Source: an uncultured Corynebacterium sp. (lineage in GTDB: Bacteria > Actinomycetota > Actinomycetes > Mycobacteriales > Mycobacteriaceae). Taken from it: DNA of 64,000 bases. Positions 55,887 through 64,000 of the stretch are shown one piece after another. How positions within the stretch are numbered: position 1 is the first letter of the stretch; every line of letters begins with the position of its first letter. The notes beneath the pieces were generated by a model. That model ran no database searches. It was not told the DNA's origin and was given only the letters and a program-made list of their open reading frames with translations. The translations under genes were made by a program, and so were the position numbers. Location of the stretch: NCBI RefSeq assembly GCF_943914615.1, contig NZ_CALUCS010000008.1:30547-94546 (forward strand). Reading direction: 5' to 3'.

Positions 55887-58265
55887 TTATTCGTCAATCG
55901 GCGCGGGCTTCAACTTCCAGACCTCCGTGGCGTAGTCGCGAATCGTGCGGTCGGAGGAGAAGCGCCCGGATTCGCAAATGTTCACCCACGCCTTCTGCGC
56001 CCATCCCAGCGGGTCGGCGGCGTAGTCGGCAGCCATGCGGTCGCGCACCTCGCGATAGTCCGCGAAATCACCCAGCACGTAGTAGGTGTCGGAAGCACCC
56101 TCGCCGTAGCCGTGGATCAGCGACTGCTTTAGGTCGTAGAACCAGCCCGTGAACTCGTCGTGCAGGGTGCCGTTATCCAGCGCGTCCAAGGCGCGCTTCA
56201 GGCCAGGCACGGATTCATACAGCTCGTAGGGCTTGTAATCCGCGCGCAGGCTCGGCAACTCTTCTTCACGAGCGCCAAAAATGTAGGCGTTTTCCTCGCC
56301 GACGGAATCCACGATCTCCACGTTCGCGCCGTCCATGGTGCCCAGCGTCAGCGCGCCGTTCATCATGAACTTCATATTGGAGGTGCCGGATGCCTCCTTG
56401 CCCGCGGTCGAGATTTGCTCCGAAACATCGGAGGCCGGCAGGATGTGCTCGGCGGGGGAGACGTTGTAGTTCTCCACGAACACGACCTTCAGCAGAGGGG
56501 AAACCACCGGATCGTTGTTCACCAGATCCGCGATTGCGTTGATCAGCTTGATGATGGCCTTCGCCCGCGTGTAGCCCGGCGCGGCCTTCGCGCCGAAGAT
56601 GACGGTGCGCGGCGGCAGGTCGCGCTGGTGATCCTCCTTGATGCGGAAGTACAGGTCCAGCACGTACAGGGCATTCAGCAGCTGGCGCTTGTACTCGTGC
56701 AGGCGCTTGATCTGCACGTCAAAGATGGAATCCGGGTCGATGACCACACCTTGGCGCTCGGCGATCCACTCGGCAAAGTCGTGCTTGTTGGCTGCCTTGA
56801 TCTCACGGAGCTCCTGCATGACGCTCTCGTCGGAGGCGTAGCTGCGCAGTTCCTTGAGGTTGTCGAGGTCAGTGACCCAGGCGTCACCACCCGAAAGACG
56901 AGTAAGCAGCGCAGACAGGCGAGGGTTAATCATCCGCAGCCAGCGGCGCGGCGTAACACCGTTGGTCTTGTTGTTGAACTTCTCCGGCCACAGCGCGTGC
57001 CAATCGCCGAGAGTATCGCGCTTGATGATCTCCGTGTGCAGCGCGGCCACGCCGTTGATGGAGTACGCGGCGTAGCAGGCGATCCACGCCATGTGCACCA
57101 CGCCGTGTTGGATCGGGGCCATTCTCTGGATGGTGACGCCATCAATACCCTCCGCCGAGCGTTCGATGCGGAAGCGACGGTCGATCTCGGCGATGATCTC
57201 CCAGACGCGCCAGAACAGCTGCTGGAAGATCTGCTGATCCCACTGCTCCAGGGCCTCGGTGAGGACAGTGTGGTTGGTGTAGGCGAAGGTGTTGGAGACG
57301 ATCTCCCAGGCTTCCTCCCAGCCCATGCCGTGCTCGTCCATCAGCAGGCGCATGAGCTCCGGGATAGCCAGCACCGGGTGGGTATCGTTCAACTGCACGG
57401 AGTGGTATTCCGCGAAGTTATTCAGGTGCCCGTGGTGGGACAGGTGGCTGCGGATCATCGCCTGCAGGGAGGCGGAGGTGAAGAAGTACTGCTGGCGCAC
57501 GCGCAGCTTCTTGCCCTCGTAGGTTGTGTCGTTCGGGTAGAGCACACGGCAGATGTCGCTGACGCGCTCGCGCTCGATGATGGCGTCGGTGAAGCGCTGG
57601 GAGTTGAAAGCGTCGTAGTCGAACTCCTCCCACGGCTCGGATTTCCACAGGCGCAGGGTGCCCACGTTGTGGGTGCCGTAGCCGGTGATGGGCATGTCGT
57701 AGGGGATCGCGCGGGCCTTCATATCATCGAAGTGCACAACCAGTTGGTCGGAGGCGCGGCGGATGGTGAAGGGGTATTCCTCTTCGTGCCACGGGTCCGG
57801 GCGCTCGACCTGGAAGCCGTTGTCGAAGGACTGGCGGAACAGGCCATAGCGGTAGAGCAGGCCGTAGCCGGTGACGGGGTAATCCTGCGTGACGGCGGAA
57901 TCCAGGAAGCAGGCGGCCAGCCGGCCCAGGCCACCGTTGCCCAGGGCTGCATCGTTTTCCACTTCCAGTACGTCGGTGAGCTCGTGGCCGAGCTCGTGGG
58001 CAGAGGCCTGAGCTTCTTCTACCAGGCCTAAGTTGGTGAGGTTATTTAGCAGCGCGCGGCCCATCAGGAACTCCGCGGAGAAGTAGTGCTGCTGGCGAGT
58101 GGCGTTGTAGGTCTGGCGTGTGCGTTCCCAATCGTCGGCGATGCGTTCTTGGATGTTGCGGGACAGTCCCGTCCAGAACTTGCGGGTGGAAGCGTGTTCG
58201 GGGCTGGTGCCGGCGGCGGCGCGGACGTGGCCGCCTACGGTGGTGGAGTTCAGTTCGTGGCTCAT
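55887..58265 (-). CDS. glgP: Glycogen/maltodextrin phosphorylase
   Basis: Releases glucose 1-phosphate from glycogen or maltodextrin. The 792-residue product is the normal size. The pyridoxal-phosphate Lys is in EASGTSNMKFMMNGALTLGTMDGAN, with ALGNGGLGRLAACFLDS near residue 100 and VFVENYNVSPAEHILPASD before it. The ATG at 58265 has TAGAAT 8 nt upstream. The gene precedes kdp on the same strand, but 113 nt with candidate KdpE sites separate them, so they are probably separate units. Confidence 0.95.
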   Translation of the reverse strand: MSHELNSTTVGGHVRAAAGTSPEHASTRKFWTGLSRNIQERIADDWERTRQTYNATRQQHYFSAEFLMGRALLNNLTNLGLVEEAQASAHELGHELTDVLEVENDAALGNGGLGRLAACFLDSAVTQDYPVTGYGLLYRYGLFRQSFDNGFQVERPDPWHEEEYPFTIRRASDQLVVHFDDMKARAIPYDMPITGYGTHNVGTLRLWKSEPWEEFDYDAFNSQRFTDAIIERERVSDICRVLYPNDTTYEGKKLRVRQQYFFTSASLQAMIRSHLSHHGHLNNFAEYHSVQLNDTHPVLAIPELMRLLMDEHGMGWEEAWEIVSNTFAYTNHTVLTEALEQWDQQIFQQLFWRVWEIIAEIDRRFRIERSAEGIDGVTIQRMAPIQHGVVHMAWIACYAAYSINGVAALHTEIIKRDTLGDWHALWPEKFNNKTNGVTPRRWLRMINPRLSALLTRLSGGDAWVTDLDNLKELRSYASDESVMQELREIKAANKHDFAEWIAERQGVVIDPDSIFDVQIKRLHEYKRQLLNALYVLDLYFRIKEDHQRDLPPRTVIFGAKAAPGYTRAKAIIKLINAIADLVNNDPVVSPLLKVVFVENYNVSPAEHILPASDVSEQISTAGKEASGTSNMKFMMNGALTLGTMDGANVEIVDSVGEENAYIFGAREEELPSLRADYKPYELYESVPGLKRALDALDNGTLHDEFTGWFYDLKQSLIHGYGEGASDTYYVLGDFADYREVRDRMAADYAADPLGWAQKAWVNICESGRFSSDRTIRDYATEVWKLKPAPIDE

Positions 58266-58273
58266 AGGTACCG

Positions 58274-58279
58274 ATTCTA
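58274..58279 (-). promoter_or_regulatory. -10 box TAGAAT for leaderless glgP
   Basis: On the minus strand TAGAAT is followed by 8 nt (CGGTACCT) and the ATG at 58265. Confidence 0.6.
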
Positions 58280-58321
58280 TGGTGCCGGCGGGGAACTCGC
58301 TGGTCGGGCGAGGGGTGGGGG

Positions 58322-59479
58322 TTAGGGTTCTTTTGGCTGTTCTTTTGACGCCGAGTCGTTTCGCAGCTGCGCGGCCTGTTCCTCGATGCGACCGTGGAGT
58401 TGGCTGAAGCCTTCCACCGCGGCGGAGGAGCGGGGTGGTACCTGGATGATGCGCTCGGAGTTCATGCCGGCTTGCAGCTCGCGCGTGCGGGCAATCTCGG
58501 CATCTAGCTTCACCCCCAGGAGTAGAAGGGAATTGCTGACCACCAAGCCGATGAGGCCGACGATGATGCCGCCCAGAGCGCCGTAGAGGCCCACGGCACC
58601 GAAGTCATTCAGATAAACCTGCAGCAGCAGGCCCACGATGGTGATGCTGATGAGCGCGAACGTGGATCCTACCGTCAGCCAGCGGATGCGCCCGAAGCGC
58701 ACGTTGGGGGCGCCGTTATAGAGGATGGCGATGAGTATCACCGCGACCAAGAAGATCACCGGCCAGCGGACGTATTGCCAGATCGGCAGGAAGTGCTCCA
58801 GGACGAAAGTGGTGAAGCCCTGCCAGTTCAGGGGTTCGGCGATCTTGTCCAGCAGGGGCCGGGCAATGTCCTCGCGCAGGAAGTATGCGCCTGCGATGAA
58901 GACCAGCCCGATCACCAAGACCAATGTGATTCCCCACATGGCCGCCCAGGTTCTGACGAGGCTGCGGCCCTCGCGCCGCCCGTACATTTCGTTGGCCATG
59001 CGGGAAAACGCGCGGACGTATGCGGAGGAAGAAAACAGGGCGAACAGCACGCTGATCACCAGCATGGTGATGGATTGCTCCGTGGAGCCGATGACCGTGG
59101 AGACCACGGTCTGGGCATTGCTTTGGAAGTTTTCGGGGATGTTCTCCGCGATAAACTCGTCGGTGAGGGCCGTGACCTGGTCGCGGTTCTGGTCGAGCAC
59201 CAGCGTGGTGATCGCGTAGAAGGCCAGCAGGGTCGGCAGCCCAGTGAGCAGGGTGAAGAAGCTCAGCGTGGCGCCCCTATCGAACAGTGCGTTGAAGAAA
59301 ACCTCAAAGTAGAGGCGCTTGGCGATCACCTTCCACGTGGAGGAGTCGAGCCAGCGGTGCCCCCGCACAACCTCTGTGTGATACGTCCCGGAAGGAAGCT
59401 CCGGGGTCACCTGCCCACCGAGCGTGGGAACAATGCGTTCGTCGGCGGGGTGCTCGTCCGGGGAATCTTCAACACTCAT
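58322..59479 (-). CDS. YihY/BrkB-family membrane protein
   Basis: A 385-residue protein with six hydrophobic helices. It has the family motifs GATLSFFTLLTGLPTLLAFYA near residue 70, SSAYVRAFSRMANEMYGRREGRS near 150 and YGALGGIIVGLIGLVVSNSLLLLGVKLDAEIAR near 310-340. The function is unknown; the family was once misnamed ribonuclease BN. The hydrophilic C-terminal 50 residues end in the TGACGCC-type motif region (SASKEQPKEP). It lies 56 nt upstream of glgP on the same strand. Confidence 0.88.
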   Translation of the reverse strand: MSVEDSPDEHPADERIVPTLGGQVTPELPSGTYHTEVVRGHRWLDSSTWKVIAKRLYFEVFFNALFDRGATLSFFTLLTGLPTLLAFYAITTLVLDQNRDQVTALTDEFIAENIPENFQSNAQTVVSTVIGSTEQSITMLVISVLFALFSSSAYVRAFSRMANEMYGRREGRSLVRTWAAMWGITLVLVIGLVFIAGAYFLREDIARPLLDKIAEPLNWQGFTTFVLEHFLPIWQYVRWPVIFLVAVILIAILYNGAPNVRFGRIRWLTVGSTFALISITIVGLLLQVYLNDFGAVGLYGALGGIIVGLIGLVVSNSLLLLGVKLDAEIARTRELQAGMNSERIIQVPPRSSAAVEGFSQLHGRIEEQAAQLRNDSASKEQPKEP

Positions 59480-59648
59480 CAGCTATTGAAGATACCTGGT
59501 GATAGGCGTTTTTGTGGCAGGCCGGGGCGTGGGGGCGTCACAAAGAAATCGAACAGGGATACGCGCCGGGCGAGGGGTTGTCTGAGTGCCTTCCTATAGT
59601 CAACGGTGTTCCCGGGAAATGCCGGGCTGATTGGACAGGAGATCGACG

Positions 59649-60254
59649 ATGACCGATGCAACTACTCGCGCAGCGGTGGGCGCGCAGCTGCTGGATGTGG
59701 CGACCTCGCCGCGACTGCTGAGTGCCATAAACGTGGCGGCGTACGCGCACCGCAACCACACCCGCAAGGGCACTGACATTCCGTATGTTTCTCACATCTT
59801 CGGCGTTATGCACCTGGCCAGCACGGTCACGGATGACGAGGACGTGCTTATCGCTGCGCTGTTCCACGACATTCTGGAGGACGTGCCGGAGGAGTACTCC
59901 GAGGCGCAGATGCGGGAAGATTTCGGCGACCGCGTAGTGGAGCTGGTGCTGGGGGTGACGAAGGACGACAGCATCCCTGACTGGCAGGAACGCTCCGATG
60001 CTTATCTGTCGCACCTTTCCGGCGCCGATGAGGGCTCCGTGATCGTTTCTGTGGCCGATAAGCTACACAACCTGCTTTCGATTCTGGCCGACCACTCCGA
60101 GATCGGTGACGAGCTGTGGGGTCGTTTCAACTCCGGCAAGGAAAAGCAACAGTGGTGGTACGGTGCGGTGAGCGAGGTGGCGGCCAAGCGGATACCGGGC
60201 AACCCGTTGGTCGCGGTGCTGGAGGAGAAGGTCGCGGAGCTGCGCGCGCTGTAG
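59649..60254 (+). CDS. HD-domain phosphohydrolase (SpoT/MESH1-like)
   Basis: A 201-residue metal-dependent hydrolase with the RelA/SpoT-type HD domain alone: His in YVSHIFGVMHLA, the HD pair in ALFHDILEDVPEEY, and Asp in VSVADKLHNLLSIL. Such stand-alone proteins include small ppGpp hydrolases (SAH/MESH1), so a (p)ppGpp role is possible but not shown. ATG 59649 is chosen because AGGAG lies 7 nt upstream at 59637-59641; the ORF extends to a TTG at 59631 without support. It is divergent from the YihY gene and followed by tRNA-Glu. Confidence 0.85.
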   Translation: MTDATTRAAVGAQLLDVATSPRLLSAINVAAYAHRNHTRKGTDIPYVSHIFGVMHLASTVTDDEDVLIAALFHDILEDVPEEYSEAQMREDFGDRVVELVLGVTKDDSIPDWQERSDAYLSHLSGADEGSVIVSVADKLHNLLSILADHSEIGDELWGRFNSGKEKQQWWYGAVSEVAAKRIPGNPLVAVLEEKVAELRAL

Positions 60255-60365
60255 GTGGTGTGTGGCGTGGCTGTAAAAACACCGCGCCACCTGCGGATTA
60301 GGTAAGAAAAGGAACTTCTGTGTAGAGTTACCTTTCGTTCGCAAGTAACGCAACGCACGAACAAT

Positions 60366-60438
60366 GCCCCGTTCGTCTAGCGGCCTAGGACGCCGGCCTC
60401 TCACGCCGGTAACACGGGTTCAAATCCCGTACGGGGTA
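60366..60438 (+). tRNA. tRNA-Glu (CTC), second copy
   Basis: 73 nt, identical to the copy at 44008-44080, with the same anticodon CTC. A weak -10 box (TAGAGT, 60323-60328) lies upstream. Confidence 0.96.
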
Positions 60439-60449
60439 CAAATCTTCTA

Positions 60450-60475
60450 GCACGGCTTTCGGGCCGTGCTTTTTT
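60450..60475 (+). terminator. Terminator after tRNA-Glu
   Basis: GCACGGC (60450-60456), loop TTTCGG, GCCGTGC (60463-60469), then TTTTTTG. Confidence 0.93.
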
Positions 60476-60484
60476 GTTTACGCC

Positions 60485-61069
60485 CTATAGCTCGCAGGTA
60501 GCACCAACCTCGATCAAGCTTTCGGGTGCCCCCAATCCGCGTAAGTAATCCGCTGTGTAACATCTACCGCTCATTCCGGAGGTGTACTCACTGTCGGGAG
60601 CGACTTCTTCCCACTCCCTGCCGTTGAAGCGTTCAATCCAGGTGGCATCGGTTTGGTACGTGCCAACGTAGGCCCAGAAACCGTCGCAATACATAGAGAC
60701 AACGTTGCGCCCGGGCTTAGAGACCGCGTTTTCCACTTTGGTCCAGTGGCATTTGCCCTTCGCTTGCAGCGGCGGCTTCGATGCTGTCGGAGATGTTTCT
60801 TCGGAAGGCTGCTTAGGCGCCGAGGAACCGAGAGTGGGATTGGGCTTCTTCTTGGTTTCGCTTGAGTTGCCCGTGGATTCGGTAGATTCCTGGCTTTCCT
60901 GCTCGCTGGATTCCGAGGAAGAGCTCGAAGCGGTGGTATCTTCCGCGACGGTCTCCGGCGCGTCGCCACTGTCGTCTGAGCACGACACTAGAGCAAAGGG
61001 GAGCAGCGCAGTAAATATAAGAGCGCCGAACCGGCGGGATGTGCGTGAGGTGTGTGTAGTGAGGTTCAT
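60485..61069 (-). CDS. Putative lipoprotein, unknown function
   Basis: A 194-residue protein. The signal peptide ends in lipobox LVSC with lipidated Cys at residue 30. A Ser/Glu/Thr-rich linker (SSSSSESSEQESQESTESTG) spans about residues 45-100. The C-terminal 85 residues form a compact domain with four Cys (KCHWTKV, SMYCDGFWAYVG, GRCYTADYL, GATCEL) that probably make two disulfides. I do not recognise the family. The ATG has GATAAT 7 nt upstream. Confidence 0.75.
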   Translation of the reverse strand: MNLTTHTSRTSRRFGALIFTALLPFALVSCSDDSGDAPETVAEDTTASSSSSESSEQESQESTESTGNSSETKKKPNPTLGSSAPKQPSEETSPTASKPPLQAKGKCHWTKVENAVSKPGRNVVSMYCDGFWAYVGTYQTDATWIERFNGREWEEVAPDSEYTSGMSGRCYTADYLRGLGAPESLIEVGATCEL

Positions 61070-61076
61070 GAACCTG

Positions 61077-61082
61077 ATTATC
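61077..61082 (-). promoter_or_regulatory. -10 box GATAAT for leaderless lipoprotein gene
   Basis: On the minus strand GATAAT is followed by 7 nt (CAGGTTC) and the ATG at 61069. It departs from TANNNT at the first base. Confidence 0.4.
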
Positions 61083-61227
61083 TCAAAAGCGTGCCCTAAA
61101 AAGCGCCGGTTTGATGATTACGTGCTTCAAATGAGACATCGGAATTAAGCCAAGGGCACGGCGACCAATCTGCAAAACTTATGCCAATGACTTCGTTTAT
61201 CCGCAATGGGTGTGATGGAATTAACGA

Positions 61228-62757
61228 ATGACTTCTCAAACAAACCCTGAGGATTCTCCCACACCAAACGGAGCCTCCACAGCAACCGCGCATTCCTCTA
61301 GCGCGCAGCAGCACCAACGGACTTTCTTCGGCCACCCCTTCGGCCTAGCTAACCTCTCCGGCGTGGAGATGTGGGAGCGTTTCAGCTTTTACGGCCTCCA
61401 GGCACTGCTGGCGTACTACCTGTATTACACCGTTGCTGACGGTGGCCTGGGGATGGAACAGTCCACCGCTCTTTCCATCGTCGGTGCCTACGGTGGCCTG
61501 GTGTACCTGACCGGCGTGGCGGGCGCCTGGGTGGCCGACCGCATCCTCTCCGCGGAACGCACGCTGTTCTACTCCGCAGTGCTAGTGATGCTGGGTCACA
61601 TCAGCTTGGCGCTATTGCCGGGCTATGTCGGCGTCACCCTCGGCCTGGTGTTCATCGCCGTTGGCTCCGGTGCTCTCAAGACGACCTCCCAGGTGGTCCT
61701 CGGTTCTCTGTACTCGCACGACGATCCCCGTCGCGACGGTGGCTTCTCTATCTACTACGTGGGCGTGAACATCGGTAGCCTGCTCGGCCCGCTGATCACC
61801 AACGCGCTGTGGGGTTGGAAGGGCTTCCACTGGGGCTTCGGTGCCGCTGCCGTGATGATGGCCATCGGCTTGATCCAGTACACCGCTTTGCGTAAGCAGA
61901 CCATCCGCGATGCGGGCCACGATGTTGTGAACCCGCTGCCGCACAAGAAGTACCTCCCGGTCTTCCTCGGTGCTGTTGTAGCGGTGGCTGCTTTCGTGAT
62001 GCTGTTCGTCACGGGCGTGCTGAAGGTAGCGCAGCTGTCCAACATTGCGGCTCTGCTCGCCGCGGTTATCGCCATCGTCTTGTGGATTCAGATGTACCGT
62101 TCCCCTCTGACCACGGATATTGAACGTTCCCGCCTCGTTGGTTTTGTCCCCATGTTCGTGGCATCCGTGGCGTTCTGGTCGTTGTTCCAGCAGCAGTTCA
62201 CCGTGATTGCGCTGTACTCCGACGAACGCCTGAACCGCAACTTGTTCGGCATCGAGGTTCCTCCGGGCATGGTGCAGTCCATCAACCCGCTATTCATCAT
62301 CTTGTTCGCTGCCGTGTTCGGCGCGCTGTGGACGAAGCTGGGGGACAAGCAGCCTTCCTACGCAGTGAAGTTCTCCATGGCCCTTGGCCTGATCGGCGTG
62401 GCGCTGCTGCTGTTCATTCCGTTCGCCGGTGGTGGCGCGAACTCCACGCCGATGTGGGTGATGGTACTGATTCTGTTCCTGTTCACGATGGGCGAGCTGA
62501 TGCTCAGCCCGGTGGGTAACTCCATGGCCACCCGTTTGGCGCCGAAGGCGTTCCCCACCCGTATGTTCGGCCTGTGGCTGCTATCTATCAGCCTGGGTAC
62601 TGCTCTTTCGGGCAGCCTGGCGGGCTTCTACAACCCGGACGACGCCTCCGCGGAGCGCACCTACTTCCTGGCGATGTTCGCGGTCATGATTGCCCTCGGC
62701 GCGCTCATCTTCCTGGCACGGAAGTGGATCGTTAAGAAGTTCGTGGACGTCCACTAA
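61228..62757 (+). CDS. Proton-dependent oligopeptide transporter (POT/PTR2 family)
   Basis: Imports di- and tripeptides with protons. The 509-residue product has about 14 helices. The first family signature is GVEMWERFSFYGLQALLAYYLYY (the ExxER-type motif, here EMWERF), followed by GAYGGLVYLTGVAGAWVADR, and the second signature is GFSIYYVGVNIGSLLGPLI. The N-terminal 35 residues are hydrophilic. The ATG at 61228 has GGA 8 nt upstream. It converges with a peptidase gene that could degrade the imported peptides. Confidence 0.92.
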   Translation: MTSQTNPEDSPTPNGASTATAHSSSAQQHQRTFFGHPFGLANLSGVEMWERFSFYGLQALLAYYLYYTVADGGLGMEQSTALSIVGAYGGLVYLTGVAGAWVADRILSAERTLFYSAVLVMLGHISLALLPGYVGVTLGLVFIAVGSGALKTTSQVVLGSLYSHDDPRRDGGFSIYYVGVNIGSLLGPLITNALWGWKGFHWGFGAAAVMMAIGLIQYTALRKQTIRDAGHDVVNPLPHKKYLPVFLGAVVAVAAFVMLFVTGVLKVAQLSNIAALLAAVIAIVLWIQMYRSPLTTDIERSRLVGFVPMFVASVAFWSLFQQQFTVIALYSDERLNRNLFGIEVPPGMVQSINPLFIILFAAVFGALWTKLGDKQPSYAVKFSMALGLIGVALLLFIPFAGGGANSTPMWVMVLILFLFTMGELMLSPVGNSMATRLAPKAFPTRMFGLWLLSISLGTALSGSLAGFYNPDDASAERTYFLAMFAVMIALGALIFLARKWIVKKFVDVH

Positions 62758-62776
62758 CTTCCAACTAGGCTTTCTC

Positions 62777-63868
62777 TCACCCCACGCGCACTAGCTCGTG
62801 GGGTGTTGTGTTGATCGGGTCTACCTTTTCTGACGCCACAATCACAATGTCTTCGATGCGTGCGCCCCACTGACCGGGGATGTAGATGCCGGGTTCAATG
62901 GAGAAGGCCATGCCCTCTTCAATCACAAAGTCGTTGCCGGCGATGATGAACGGCTCCTCGTGGCAGGAAAGCCCGATGCCGTGGCCGGTGCGGTGGATGA
63001 AGTATTCGCCATAGCCGGCTTCCTCAATGATGTTGCGGACGACCTTGTCGACCTCGCCGGCCGTCACGCCCGGCTTGGCGAACTCCAGGCCGGCCTCCTG
63101 GGCGCGCTGCAGCACGTCGTAGATCTTCTGCTGCTCGTCGGTGGGCTCGCCGACGACGTAGGTGCGGGTGCAGTCCGAGTGGTAGCCGCTGGCCAGAGTG
63201 CCGCCGATGTCGACAACAACCACGTCGCCGGACTCGATGACGCGATCGGAATGGTCGTGGTGCGGGTCCGCGCCGTGCGGGCCGGAGCCGACGATGATGA
63301 AGTCCACCACCTCGTGCTCTTCGAGGATGAGGCGTTCCAGTTCCTTGGCCACGTCGTTCTCGGTCACGCCTGCGCGCAGCAGGTTCGGGACCTGGCGGTG
63401 GACTTCGTCGATGGCAGCGCTCGCGCGGCGCAGCTCGGCAAGCTCTTCATCGTCCTTGCGGATGAACGCCTGGGCCAGCACCTGGGTGGCGTTGACGGTG
63501 GAGATGCCACGGGACTGCAGCTCCAGCAGGTGGTCGGCGGTCATGGCCGCGCTGACGGCGTAGGAGCCTTCGGCGATGTAGCCGTAGGGGTCTTCGCCGT
63601 CGTTCCACCCGATGATTTCCACGCCGAGTTGGCCGGCGACGGATTTCTTTAGGTCAGCGACATCCACGCCGGGAACGATGATGCGGGTGGCGTCCTTAGT
63701 AAGAACCAGAGCCGTGAACCGCTCGTGGGTGGTGATCTTCGACGAGATCAGGTACTCCATGTCCGGACCGGGGGTGACGATCACGCCGTCCAGGCCCGCC
63801 TGTGTGGCGATGTCGCGGACGGTGGAGAGACGCTTGCTAAACGTTTCGGTTGGGAAGAATTCGCTCAT
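62777..63868 (-). CDS. M24-family Xaa-Pro aminopeptidase/dipeptidase
   Basis: A 363-residue metallopeptidase with creatinase-like N-terminal domain (to about residue 130) and pita-bread catalytic domain. Metal ligands are visible: Asp in VVVDIGGT, Asp in SDCTRTYVV, His in HRTGHGIG, Glu in SIEPGIYIPG and Glu in ARIEDIV. It cleaves bonds before proline in peptides. ATG 63868 is set by TACCCT exactly 7 nt upstream; the longer start at 63874 lies inside the spacer. Confidence 0.93.
   Translation of the reverse strand: MSEFFPTETFSKRLSTVRDIATQAGLDGVIVTPGPDMEYLISSKITTHERFTALVLTKDATRIIVPGVDVADLKKSVAGQLGVEIIGWNDGEDPYGYIAEGSYAVSAAMTADHLLELQSRGISTVNATQVLAQAFIRKDDEELAELRRASAAIDEVHRQVPNLLRAGVTENDVAKELERLILEEHEVVDFIIVGSGPHGADPHHDHSDRVIESGDVVVVDIGGTLASGYHSDCTRTYVVGEPTDEQQKIYDVLQRAQEAGLEFAKPGVTAGEVDKVVRNIIEEAGYGEYFIHRTGHGIGLSCHEEPFIIAGNDFVIEEGMAFSIEPGIYIPGQWGARIEDIVIVASEKVDPINTTPHELVRVG
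62778..62805. terminator. Hairpin between the POT transporter and the peptidase gene
   Basis: CACCCCACG (62778-62786) pairs with CGTGGGGTG (62797-62805), loop of 10, followed on the plus strand by TTGTGTTG. It overlaps the last codons of the minus-strand peptidase, so it may stop the plus-strand transcript while being coding on the other. Confidence 0.5.
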
Positions 63869-63875
63869 GGCCACC

Positions 63876-63881
63876 AGGGTA
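63876..63881 (-). promoter_or_regulatory. -10 box TACCCT for leaderless peptidase gene
   Basis: On the minus strand TACCCT is followed by 7 nt (GGTGGCC) and the ATG at 63868. The remaining DNA to the right edge (63882-64000) shows no gene. Confidence 0.55.
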
Positions 63882-64000
63882 CGCTCCGGGGTTTGGGGGA
63901 GCGGTGGGGTGGTTGGTGGTGGCTGGCAGGGCAGTTATCCGTTGCAGGGTGCTGTTGCAAAGTTGGGGCAGTAGGAAGAGCGACGTGAAATAATCACAGC

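Noticed and set aside
56160..58031. Long open frame (623 codons) antisense to glgP
   Set aside because: Mirror frame of glgP with no RBS, promoter or homology seen.

Overview
Organism and style. The window is high-GC actinobacterial DNA (about 60-63% G+C by eye) and most likely comes from a Corynebacterium, perhaps a lipophilic C. jeikeium-like species. Reasons: an MscCG/YggB-type mechanosensitive channel with its C-terminal extension lies next to ilvBNC; the order ilvD - PH-domain gene - mscCG - ilvB - ilvN - ilvC, followed by serA, leuB, a FAH hydrolase, gltX and glgP, matches what I remember of C. glutamicum; DUF222/HNH and FecBCD-type iron genes are present; and many genes have a TANNNT box exactly 6-8 nt before the start codon, as in actinobacterial leaderless transcription. 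The species call is inference. Layout. 1-8031: NUDIX (partial) and MFS exporter, pfkA, a DUF222-HNH protein, gatB, and a DoxX membrane protein. 8032-11028: a class-II UvrA-like ATPase. 11289-20385: branched-chain amino-acid block, with ilvD, a PH-domain protein and mscCG on the minus strand and ilvB-ilvN-ilvC on the plus strand; ilvBNC sits behind a leader peptide (MEFTQLVRVLIIEGRH) and an attenuator. 20629-28828: cation efflux, iron-siderophore ABC operon with a DtxR-type box, CobW-like metal chaperone, serA. 28943-35293: ABC export pair, leuB, PhoD phosphatase, FAH hydrolase. 35294-37560: a small decayed island with two transposase ruins and a lower-GC short-chain dehydrogenase. 37590-44080: isochorismate synthase, a hydroxypyruvate-isomerase-like protein, two tandem secreted esterases, gltX, tRNA-Gln and tRNA-Glu. 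44120-47515: a 108-bp element with inverted ends, peptidase E, and a large secreted phytase-like esterase. 47620-55773: a complete kdp potassium operon including kdpF (30 aa) and a further 28-aa membrane ORF upstream of it. 55887-63868: glycogen phosphorylase, YihY, HD hydrolase, a second identical tRNA-Glu, a lipoprotein, a POT peptide transporter and a Xaa-Pro peptidase. How genes work together. IlvD/B/N/C and LeuB form branched-chain amino-acid synthesis, with attenuation giving feedback by charged tRNA. The FecB-C-C-E set takes up ferric siderophore under iron control. KdpF-A-B-C is a high-affinity K+ pump controlled by KdpD/KdpE, with four GTNAAR repeats upstream as candidate KdpE sites. 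Unusual structure. Short tandem repeats, each different in sequence, follow the stop codons of several genes, and in two cases the repeat carries the stop codon in frame. Many proteins here carry Ala/Gly/Pro-rich insertions encoded by codon-length DNA repeats. No prophage, integrase, CRISPR array or rRNA was seen.
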